A stretch of DNA of 64,000 nt from Spirochaetota bacterium (GTDB taxonomy: Bacteria; Spirochaetota; UBA12135; COTS27; JAFLEE01). This document shows, in pieces, positions 57,107 to 64,000 of the stretch. The DNA is taken from positions 1 through 64,000 of the forward strand of contig JAFLEE010000011.1 in the NCBI GenBank assembly GCA_017302015.1. Reading direction: 5' to 3'. The translations under genes and the position numbers were made by a program. The notes beneath the pieces are model-generated. The model saw only the letters and a list, made by a program, of their open reading frames with translations. It did not search any database and had not been told where the DNA came from. Numbering within the stretch: position 1 is the first letter of the stretch; every line of letters begins with the position of its first letter.

Positions 57107-57928
57107 ATGCCCGAACGCACGTCCCTCCTGCCGCTCGTCCTGGCGATCGCATTGGCTTGGCCGGCGGGGGTCCATGCCTCCAGTTTCCGCGAGCTCTCCT
57201 GGGAGGATTTCCGAGGACCGACCCCGAAGCCCGGGAGGACCGTCCTCACCGGGTTCTATTCCGTGCAATCCGGAAAGATGAAGTCGGCCATCCGCCTGGA
57301 ATACCTCGTGGAGACCGGGGGGGTCACCTTCCTCATGGCCGCCGACGGGGTGCGCGGACGCTACCGGGTAAAGGCAGACCTCACCCCCGTCGACCTTCAG
57401 ACCGACATCTCGAGCCCCGAATCCATCGCGTTCATCGGGTACGACGCGCGCAAGGCCCTGCTGAAGGAGGGCATGCGCCTCGAATGGTCCCTATGGAAAG
57501 GGGGGGCGGTCACCAAACGTTCCGAGGTCTCCCTGGCCCGCCCCATGGTCAATAGCGACACGCTCGGGCTCTGCCTGCAGCGGCTGCTCCTTCTGCGGCC
57601 TGAAAGCCGCAGCGGCGAACTCTTCCTCATGTCGATGGGGATGCGCCTCGGGGTGGATTTCCGCTATTTCACCGCGAGCAAGCTGGGGGAAATCTCCAAA
57701 TACCGGCTGCCGCCCGAGGCCGCCTCGAGAACGAGCGCCCTCACGAAGACCCTCCACGTCTATGAAATGTCCGCCAGCGGCCTCATCGGCTTCTTCGCCT
57801 CCGACAAGTACTACCAGGTCTTCCGCGACGACGCGGAGAAGACCCCGGTGGCGTATTGGGGCGGGGGCGAGAAGGCCTTCGAGTTCATGATCATCGATTC
57901 CATCGAGAGGAAACCCGCGGTTCCCTGA
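57107..57928 (+). CDS. Secreted DUF3108-like protein of unknown function
   Basis: The protein has 273 residues with a signal peptide (LLPLVLAIALAWPAGVHA). The pattern is beta-rich: VLTGFYSVQSGKMKSAIRLE, TPVDLQTDISSPESIAF, and a long C-terminal beta region. It resembles periplasmic lipid-associated DUF3108 proteins, but the match is weak. It starts 12 bp after uvrB and is probably co-transcribed. There is no sign of a link to repair. Confidence 0.5.
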   Translation: MPERTSLLPLVLAIALAWPAGVHASSFRELSWEDFRGPTPKPGRTVLTGFYSVQSGKMKSAIRLEYLVETGGVTFLMAADGVRGRYRVKADLTPVDLQTDISSPESIAFIGYDARKALLKEGMRLEWSLWKGGAVTKRSEVSLARPMVNSDTLGLCLQRLLLLRPESRSGELFLMSMGMRLGVDFRYFTASKLGEISKYRLPPEAASRTSALTKTLHVYEMSASGLIGFFASDKYYQVFRDDAEKTPVAYWGGGEKAFEFMIIDSIERKPAVP

Positions 57929-57951
57929 CGCGCTCTCCTCGCGGGCCCCCC

Positions 57952-58821
57952 TCACTTCACCCGCCGCAGATGCGCATCGCTCCCGCGCTCCTCGCCCTTC
58001 CAGGCGTAGGGGTCGCGGCCCGCCACGAGCATGACCTTGCGCGAATCCATGCGGGCCACGGGAACGCCTTGGGCATCCTGGCCCCAGGGCAAGAGCGAGG
58101 CCGCGCTCATATAGTGGTTGACGATGGCGCGGCGGTAGCCCTTGCTCCGGTTCACGCGGCTGCGGTGCAGCAGGTAGCCGTTGAAAAAGACCACGCTCCC
58201 AGAGGGGATCTCCACCGGGATCTCGTCGCGGTCGTCGAAGCCGACGCTTTCCTCGGACGCGTCGAACTCCCCGGGCTTCCCGTGGGGCTTCTGCGGGTAG
58301 AGGATCCCCGGCCGGTGGGTGCCGGGGAGCACCCAAAGGCATCCGTTCTCCACCGTGGCGTCGTCCACCGCGGCCCAGGCCCCGATGAGGGACCGGTCGC
58401 GGGTAGGGATGTAGATCTCGTCCTGGTGCCAGGCCTGGCCGGGGAAGCCGGGGGGCTTCACGAAGAACATCGACTGCATGCATTTCACGCTGCCGTCCCA
58501 CCAGGGCAGGTGGGCTCCGGTGAGGCGGGAGAGGACCCGGGTGAGCGCGGGATGCTTCACGAACTCCATGATCGCCGGGGAGATCCACTGGGGTTGGTGG
58601 ACGCACAGGATGGATTCAAAGACCGAGCGCCCCGCCTCGGCGGAAACGGGGGGAAAGGCGGCGGCGGGATAGCCGCCTGTGGCGATCTTCTCGATCTCGC
58701 GCTTGAGGGTCTCGATGATCTCGGGCCCCAATAGGCGTTCTTTCACGACGAAGCCGTTCTCGAGGAACCCCTCGATCTCGGCGGGGGTCAGGACGGCGCT
58801 GGCTTCCAGGGTAGTCGGCAT
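57952..58821 (-). CDS. Phytanoyl-CoA dioxygenase (PhyH) family oxygenase
   Basis: The 289-residue protein starts MPTTLEASAVLTPAEIEGFL, with GGAG 6 bases before the ATG. Iron ligands are visible: H and D in AWHQDEIY and the distal His in LLHRSRVNRSKGYRRA, whose Arg should bind 2-oxoglutarate. It is a Fe(II)/2-oxoglutarate hydroxylase of unknown substrate. An AraC gene is divergent from it, 155 bp away, and is its probable regulator. The other PhyH protein in the window is only distantly similar. Confidence 0.87.
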   Translation of the reverse strand: MPTTLEASAVLTPAEIEGFLENGFVVKERLLGPEIIETLKREIEKIATGGYPAAAFPPVSAEAGRSVFESILCVHQPQWISPAIMEFVKHPALTRVLSRLTGAHLPWWDGSVKCMQSMFFVKPPGFPGQAWHQDEIYIPTRDRSLIGAWAAVDDATVENGCLWVLPGTHRPGILYPQKPHGKPGEFDASEESVGFDDRDEIPVEIPSGSVVFFNGYLLHRSRVNRSKGYRRAIVNHYMSAASLLPWGQDAQGVPVARMDSRKVMLVAGRDPYAWKGEERGSDAHLRRVK

Positions 58822-58976
58822 GGCTTTCTCCATTGCGGGTTTTCCGGGGGCGGGTAGGCGGTCGCGTCCTCCACGGCTCCTCCGGGTTCCCATGCATAGG
58901 AAAATAGGGGATCGGGGGGGCGCGGGAAATGACCGGCCTTGATCCCGATTGACTGGAATTGATCTAACGAGGACCC

Positions 58977-59843
58977 GTGGAAATCCGCCGTTTCGGAAGC
59001 GTCGTCTATCCCCCGGGGGGAACCTTCGACCGGGAACGGCAGGCCTGGCTCCAGTGGGTGGGGATCCATTCGGGCGAGGTGCGCGTGCGGCAGGACCGCC
59101 AGGAGTTCACCGTCGGCGCCGGGAACCATTTCTTCATGGTGCCGGGTTGCGCCTACGCCCTGCGGTTCTCCCCCCGTTCCGCCACGAGGCATTCTTGGAT
59201 CGACCTGCGCGGGAAGGTTCCCGCGGCGCTCGCCGGGCTTTCCAGGAACCCCGCCTCCCAACCCATGGAGCGCGAGCAGGAACGTTTCATGGAAGCGCTC
59301 CTGGGATTCAAGCGCGGGCCGGAACGCGAGCGGGATCCTTTTTTCCGGGAGTTGGCCGAGGCCTTCGTCCATGACATCCTGCGCCAATGGAAAAAATTCC
59401 CCGCGGGATCCCGCGGCGCGGCCCCGTCGCGGTTCCCGCTCCCCCTCGTCGAGGAGTGGATGCGGGAACGCCTGGCGGAGAGCCTCCATCTCGAGGATCT
59501 CGCCGACGAGGCGGGCGTCACCCGGGAGCACCTGGTGCGGCAATTCCGCAAGGCGACCGGGCAAACGCCCATGGCGCGGTTGTGGCGACTCCGGATCGCC
59601 CGTGCGCGCGAACTCCTCTCCTGCACGGGGCTCTCGCTGGAGGCCATCGCCGAGCAGACGGGCTTCGCGTCCCTGCACCATTTCTCCCGGCGCATCAAGG
59701 CGGAGACGGGATACCCTCCCGGCGAGTTCCGCGCCCGTTTCGCGGGGAGCGACCGGCCTTTCCCGGCGGCGCCCCGTCCCCACGCTTCCCACGCGCGCCC
59801 AGTCCCGGCCGACCGGCCGTTCCCCAGGAGCCAGATCCCATGA
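58977..59843 (+). CDS. AraC-family transcriptional regulator
   Basis: The protein has 288 residues and begins at GTG 58977. The sensor is cupin-like (FTVGAGNHFFMVPGCAYALRF), and the double HTH follows (LEDLADEAGVTREHLVRQFR; IAEQTGFASLHHFSRRIKAE). The C-terminus has a Pro/Arg/His-rich tail of about 30 residues. It is divergent from the PhyH gene. Its stop overlaps the HAD phosphatase start (ATGA), so the regulator and the phosphatase are co-translated. Confidence 0.87.
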   Translation: MEIRRFGSVVYPPGGTFDRERQAWLQWVGIHSGEVRVRQDRQEFTVGAGNHFFMVPGCAYALRFSPRSATRHSWIDLRGKVPAALAGLSRNPASQPMEREQERFMEALLGFKRGPERERDPFFRELAEAFVHDILRQWKKFPAGSRGAAPSRFPLPLVEEWMRERLAESLHLEDLADEAGVTREHLVRQFRKATGQTPMARLWRLRIARARELLSCTGLSLEAIAEQTGFASLHHFSRRIKAETGYPPGEFRARFAGSDRPFPAAPRPHASHARPVPADRPFPRSQIP

Positions 59844-60487
59844 AATACCAAGCGATCCTCTTCGACATGGACGGGGTCATCGTCGACAGCGAGCCCATGA
59901 TCCGCGACGCCGCCGTCGAATGGTATCGCCGCGGCGGGCACGTCGTTTCGCCGGGCGATTTCATCCCGTTCATCGGGACCGGGGAAGACCGCTTCATCGG
60001 CGGGGTGGCGGAGAAGCACGGCATCGCCATCGACCTCGCCCGCGCCAAGCGCGAGGTCTACGAAATCTACTTCGAGATCCTCCCCGGGCGCCTAAAACCC
60101 GTATCGGGCGCCGTCGCGTTCCTGGCGCGTTGCCGAGCCGCCGGGATGCCCACGGCCCTGGCCACCAGCGCGGATCTCACGAAGATGGAAGCCAATCTGC
60201 GCGCGATCGCCCTGCCCCAGGGCGCGTTTGATCGCCTGGTGTTCGGCGAGCGGATCAAACGCAAGAAGCCCGATCCCGAGATCTTCCTCACGGCGGCCGC
60301 GGAGTTGGGGGTGGATCCGCGGCGCTGCCTCGTCATGGAAGACGCGCTCAACGGCGTTCAGGCGGCCAAGGCCGCGGGATGCGATTGCCTCGGGGTCACG
60401 ACCACTTTCACGGCGACCCAATTGCGGGAGCGGGGGGCGGATTTCACCGCCGCAGACTTGACGGCCGCCGCCGCGTTCCTAATCTAG
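59840..60487 (+). CDS. HAD-superfamily phosphatase (beta-phosphoglucomutase-like)
   Basis: This 215-residue protein has DMDGVIVDSEP at 9-19, with nucleophile D9 and D11, then TSADLTKME (motif II), a Lys in KKPDPEIF (motif III) and the acidic motif EDALNGVQAAKAAG. These match sugar-phosphatase or beta-phosphoglucomutase members of the HAD family. The ribosome site CAGGAG precedes the ATG. The overlap with AraC suggests a sugar-phosphate role. Exact substrate unknown. Confidence 0.87.
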   Translation: MKYQAILFDMDGVIVDSEPMIRDAAVEWYRRGGHVVSPGDFIPFIGTGEDRFIGGVAEKHGIAIDLARAKREVYEIYFEILPGRLKPVSGAVAFLARCRAAGMPTALATSADLTKMEANLRAIALPQGAFDRLVFGERIKRKKPDPEIFLTAAAELGVDPRRCLVMEDALNGVQAAKAAGCDCLGVTTTFTATQLRERGADFTAADLTAAAAFLI

Positions 60488-60534
60488 AGGAAGCGCGTCG
60501 CCCCGGACTCCGGGCCGCGGTGGAGACGATCCCG

Positions 60535-61035
60535 TTACGCCATCGGCGGGAGCCCCATCCCGGCCCATTCCTCTTTTGACGGACCGCTGACGCCGGGCAC
60601 CTTGAGCCCGGCTTGCCGCATGAGCACCGTGATCTGGCCCCGGTGGTGCGCGAGGTGGGTGATGAGGATGAAGAGCACGGTGCCCCGCTTCCAGGTCTCG
60701 CCGTACATGGGCAGGTCGTCTTCGAGCATGGCATCGTTCCATTGCTCCCCGATCTGGGAGACGAGGGACGCGCTGGCCTTCTTCCAGGCGGCGGCGATGG
60801 ATTGGGCGTTCGCGGGGTGTGCCCCGTTTTCTTCGGGGGCCTCCACGGCCAAACCGGCCTTGTGGCCCATCTCCCCGAGGGTCTCGGCGAGGTGCCAACA
60901 AAGTCGGGCCAAGGTTCGGCCTCCGGGTGAGACGGACTGCGCCAGCGACGCGTCGGTGAGGGCGGAGAAAACGCGCAGGGTGGATTCGGATTCGCCTTTC
61001 CACACGGCCAGGAAATCGTCGATCTTACGGAACAT
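60535..61035 (-). CDS. DinB-family four-helix protein
   Basis: This 166-residue protein starts MFRKIDDFLAVWKGESESTL. The DinB/DUF664 metal-binding histidines appear as H in RLCWHLAETLGEMGH and LITHLAHHRGQITVLMRQAG. Members are thiol-S-transferase-like or metal-dependent proteins of mostly unknown function. I chose the ATG at 61035; the frame extends upstream without family character. It is convergent with the HAD gene. Confidence 0.82.
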   Translation of the reverse strand: MFRKIDDFLAVWKGESESTLRVFSALTDASLAQSVSPGGRTLARLCWHLAETLGEMGHKAGLAVEAPEENGAHPANAQSIAAAWKKASASLVSQIGEQWNDAMLEDDLPMYGETWKRGTVLFILITHLAHHRGQITVLMRQAGLKVPGVSGPSKEEWAGMGLPPMA

Positions 61036-61220
61036 CGGGCACCTCGTCGGGGGCGCGTTGGCCCCGGTTGGAATAGTCGCACGAAGGGGGCGGCTTGGCA
61101 AGAATGGGGCGAGTGCGGAGGCGCAACGCACGGGGAATCAAACGAAATCGGTGCGCGCGCACTTGCAGTGCCCCCGGCCTTCTTGAATGTCGGCGGTGGT
61201 CCCCCATGGAAAAATAACCC

Positions 61221-62087
61221 ATGCCTTCGAGGACCGCCCCGCCATCCCTCCACGTGTCCACGGTCCGGAAATTCTCCGGCTACAAGTGCGAGCGGTTCTC
61301 TCGGGGGGCGTTCGGCCTCCACACCCACGCGCACCTCGAGATCATGGCCGTCGTTTCCGGGTCGGGCTGGCATTGGGTGAACGAAAAGCGCTTCCCCTTG
61401 CGCCCGGGGGAAATCTGGCTGCTCGGCCCCTGCCAGAGCCACCGGGCGGTCTATGACGCCAAGAAGAGCGGCCGCCATTACAATCTCGGGTTCCCGGTGG
61501 AACTCCTCCTCGGCTCCAAGCGGCCGCGGGCCGAGGCTTTCCGCGTCCTCGCGCCCTGGCTCGCTCCTGGGATCCCGGCCCCCGTCCTCCTGCCGAAGGC
61601 GGCGTGGTCGCGGGCGCTGGCGCTCTTCGCCTGGCTGGTGGCCGAGGAGGAGCGCGGCGATCCGTGGCGGGAGGGCCTCGCCGATGGCCTCATCCAGGCG
61701 CTCGTGCATCTCATCTCGCGGCACGCTCCCCAACCGCTCAAAGCCCCCGACTCGGCCGTCCTCGCCACCTTGGCCCGCATCGGGGAGCATTTCCAGGAAC
61801 CGCTGACCACCACGGCCCTCGCGGCGGCGGAATCCCTGAGCCCGGCGCGCCTGGCCCAGCGCTTCCTGCGGGCCACGGGGCTCAGCGTGAAGGAGGCGCT
61901 CAACGACCGTCGGCTGCGCGAAGCGCGGCGGCTCCTCTCCGGGACCGATTTGGAGATCACCCGCGTCGGGGGCGAAGCGGGGTTCATGGACCCCTCCTAC
62001 TTCAACCGCGTCTTCCGGAAGGCCTTCCAGATGACCCCCAGCGAGTGGCGCCGGCGCCAAGAAGGCGCCCCGGGGGGCGGGAGCTAA
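61221..62087 (+). CDS. AraC-family transcriptional regulator
   Basis: The 288-residue protein has a cupin sensor (HTHAHLEIMAVVSGSGWHWV; LRPGEIWLLGPCQSHRAVYD). The double HTH is LTTTALAAAESLSPARLAQR and VGGEAGFMDPSYFNRVFRKA. It lies upstream of the last gene in the window on the same strand, 135 bp away, and probably regulates it. Confidence 0.87.
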   Translation: MPSRTAPPSLHVSTVRKFSGYKCERFSRGAFGLHTHAHLEIMAVVSGSGWHWVNEKRFPLRPGEIWLLGPCQSHRAVYDAKKSGRHYNLGFPVELLLGSKRPRAEAFRVLAPWLAPGIPAPVLLPKAAWSRALALFAWLVAEEERGDPWREGLADGLIQALVHLISRHAPQPLKAPDSAVLATLARIGEHFQEPLTTTALAAAESLSPARLAQRFLRATGLSVKEALNDRRLREARRLLSGTDLEITRVGGEAGFMDPSYFNRVFRKAFQMTPSEWRRRQEGAPGGGS

Positions 62088-62221
62088 AACGAGTCCTATC
62101 CGATGCGCGCTTCTGTCTTGCCGCCGGGTCCCGGATAGCGCAAGATGAGGGGGGCCCCCGGCCCACGGAGCACGCCTTGAAACGAAGGGATTGGACCCAG
62201 CGCCCCCGCCCGGGCCGGCCG

Positions 62222-64000
62222 ATGAAACGAGTTTCCCGAGTCTTTTCGCGCCTTATTTATACGGGGATCATCCTGGCGGCCCTTCCCCTCGGGGCTATTC
62301 CCCTCGAACGAACGTGGAGCGGGTTCCTGGAGGCGGATTGGCGCCTTCAATGCGAACCTCCGCGACCCCTAAACGGGGGACCCCTCGAGATCAAACCGAA
62401 GGACCAGGGTTGGGCCAGCGCCTTTTTTTCATCCCGTAAAGCGCTTCCCTTCTGGAATGAGGAGGGGGTCACGATCCGCCTGCGGGCCGTGTTCCGGGCG
62501 AGCGCCCAGGGGGAGCCCGATGACGCGGTGGCCTTCGTGGGCTTCACCCCCGACCTCGGCGCCAAACGCCTGCAATCCACGCCGAACCAAGTCGGCCTCT
62601 CGCTGCGCTTCAGCCGCAAAAAACAGGCGGTGGAGGCGGCGCTTTCGGTGAAGGAAGCTTCCGGCGAGGACGGCAAGCGCCGCGGCGATAGCCAGGGAAA
62701 CTTCGTCTACTATAAGTACCCGGGCGTGTCCGTCGCCGCGGTGGGCGAAGAAATCGCGCTCGATCTCGCGCTCCGCTTGGACGAGAAGAACCTCTCGGTG
62801 AAATGGGAGGGGAGCGATTTCGAACAGACCCAGGCCCACGGGCTGACCGGGAAGTTCTGGGCGGGCGGGGCGGCGTTCGTCATCCAACTCCTCAATACGG
62901 GCGGGGGACGCGCCTCGCTCCGCGTTGAGAAACTATCCGTAGCCCAGCCCGCTCTCGACGCCAAATCGTTTAATCCACTCAACCTTCGCGCCTTCGCCAA
63001 TATGGGCCTCTCCGATGAGACGGCCGACGACAAGATCGGCGGCTGGACGGACCAGGGCAGGAACAATCTGGGAAAACTCCCCACGGGCCCCCTCCTCCTG
63101 CGCGGGATCCCCTTCATGGTGATCCCGCCCGAAGGCAACGGCGGCAAGTCGACGATCCTCCTCTATTCGAAGAATCGGGAATATTTCCCGAGGCGCGTCG
63201 GCCCCATCCCCGTGAAGGGGGCCTGCGACTCCCTCCTCTTCCTCCACGCCGCCGCGTGGGCGAAGGACGGCGCCCTGGCCGGCACCTACCGCGTGAAGTA
63301 CGAGGACGGCTCCCTCCTGGATCTCCCCATCCGAGTCGGGAAAGAAGTGCAGGATTGGTGGAGCCTCCGGGAACTCGAGGCCGAGCAGGCCTGCCTTTTC
63401 GCCCGCGTCGCCAGCGACCAGAGCGCCAAGGGCGAGGTGGGCCTCTATGGCTACCGCTGGGTGAATCCCCAACCCGGCAAGGGCGTGGAATCCCTGGAGC
63501 TCCTTTCGGCGGAAGGGGCCCCCGTCCTCGGCATCGTCGCCATCACCCGGGCGGACGCGACCCTCTCCCCGGTGGAGCGCGGGATCCTCAAGCAGGCCTT
63601 CCTCCCCGCGGTCGAGGAGGATATGAAGCGCAACCCCCCCGATGCCGCCCGGATCAGCGACCAAGTGCGCCTGCGCGCCGCCAAGCGCCTCGGCGCCGGA
63701 GCGTTTTCGGTGGCCGGCTATTATAACGCCTCCAAAACCGGGACCTTCGAGCATCCCCAGGCCTGGGGCGATCTGGTGAAATCCATGGGCGGCCTGGTGC
63801 GCTTCCCCTACGGCCTCGAGATCTCGTTCAATTTCTGGCCGGCGGAAGCGAAGGATTGGTATCCGGTGCTCACCGCCAAGGGCGGCCAGTACGGGGTCAT
63901 CCAACCGTGGTTCCACAAATGGGGCGACCGCAGCAATATGATCACGATCCCGCGCATGCTCGAGACCGCGAAGGCGCAGGGGGTGAAGCTCATCCTCCAA
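62222..64000 (+). CDS. Large secreted protein, partial at window end; probable glycan-active enzyme
   Basis: 593 codons are open to the window edge, with no stop. The start is the ATG at 62222, giving a signal peptide (RLIYTGIILAALPLGA); a TTG at 62177 with GGAG upstream is an alternative. Residues 25-240 are beta-rich, with a jelly-roll look (LRLDEKNLSVKWEGSDFEQ). Residues 240-480 form a further beta region, and from about 510 a barrel-like segment begins (GGLVRFPYGLEISFNFWPAE; YGVIQPWFHKWGDRSNMI). I do not recognise the family. The AraC gene upstream suggests a glycan-related role. Confidence 0.65.
   Translation, partial: MKRVSRVFSRLIYTGIILAALPLGAIPLERTWSGFLEADWRLQCEPPRPLNGGPLEIKPKDQGWASAFFSSRKALPFWNEEGVTIRLRAVFRASAQGEPDDAVAFVGFTPDLGAKRLQSTPNQVGLSLRFSRKKQAVEAALSVKEASGEDGKRRGDSQGNFVYYKYPGVSVAAVGEEIALDLALRLDEKNLSVKWEGSDFEQTQAHGLTGKFWAGGAAFVIQLLNTGGGRASLRVEKLSVAQPALDAKSFNPLNLRAFANMGLSDETADDKIGGWTDQGRNNLGKLPTGPLLLRGIPFMVIPPEGNGGKSTILLYSKNREYFPRRVGPIPVKGACDSLLFLHAAAWAKDGALAGTYRVKYEDGSLLDLPIRVGKEVQDWWSLRELEAEQACLFARVASDQSAKGEVGLYGYRWVNPQPGKGVESLELLSAEGAPVLGIVAITRADATLSPVERGILKQAFLPAVEEDMKRNPPDAARISDQVRLRAAKRLGAGAFSVAGYYNASKTGTFEHPQAWGDLVKSMGGLVRFPYGLEISFNFWPAEAKDWYPVLTAKGGQYGVIQPWFHKWGDRSNMITIPRMLETAKAQGVKLILQ

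Noticed and set aside
60444-62060. Open frame of 538 codons on the minus strand across AraC and DinB
   Set aside because: It is the complement of the AraC gene followed by an out-of-frame reading of DinB. The real DinB and AraC genes have their own motifs and starts.
62933-64000. Long open frame of 355 codons on the minus strand at the window end
   Set aside because: It lies opposite the secreted-protein gene, whose plus-strand frame has a signal peptide and sensible protein character. The minus frame is a Gly/His/Ala-rich shadow.

Overview
The window is GC-rich chromosomal DNA from a free-living, probably environmental heterotroph. Its content is dominated by AraC-type regulators paired with secreted or multidomain carbohydrate-active enzymes, plus phytanoyl-CoA-dioxygenase-like oxygenases and an arsenosugar locus. 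This style of genome is common in the PVC superphylum (Lentisphaerota, Kiritimatiellota, Planctomycetota) and related environmental lineages. No rRNA or other lineage marker is present except uvrB, so the phylum is an inference and no species is named.

Left end (1-9.6 kb): 23-bp tandem repeats that look like an insertion-sequence end supply the stop codon of a DUF547 gene. That gene, a flavoprotein/polyferredoxin fusion and a membrane class III adenylate cyclase form a minus-strand group. It is divergent from a plus-strand arsenosugar operon (peroxidase-like protein, radical SAM arsS, arsenite methyltransferase arsM). A J-domain protein, a small cysteine-rich protein and a STAS protein follow.

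Carbohydrate region (10-47.7 kb): this is a series of regulator-plus-glycosidase units: AraC + WbsX-like; GntR/LacI + GH10 + GH42-like; AraC + frameshifted TIM-barrel gene + tandem carbohydrate-binding/GH39-like genes; AraC + LamG-GH16 + sulfatase; LacI/AraC fusion + LVIVD propeller + GH5; AraC + two paralogous unknown proteins around a TIM-barrel protein. Gene debris separates the units: transposase remnants, three copies of one IS 3' end, truncated PQQ, rhamnosidase and LysE genes, a serine hydrolase with an in-frame stop, and a decapitated AraC gene.

Mobile boundary (48-50.1 kb): a more AT-rich patch carries an HTH plus AbiEii-like nucleotidyltransferase pair behind two tandem palindromic operators. 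A 3' tRNA fragment with a strong terminator follows, as expected for one end of an integrated element.

Right part (50.4-64 kb): ordinary chromosome. It holds a methyltransferase, a large Asn/Thr-rich DUF2341 surface protein, two PhyH-type oxygenases, uvrB with a small downstream gene, AraC + HAD phosphatase, DinB, another AraC, and a secreted protein that runs off the window end.

The most promising candidates for something undescribed are the redox/cyclase genes facing the arsenosugar operon, the operator-controlled nucleotidyltransferase pair at the tRNA scar, and the operon with two paralogous proteins of unknown function (43.5-47.6 kb).
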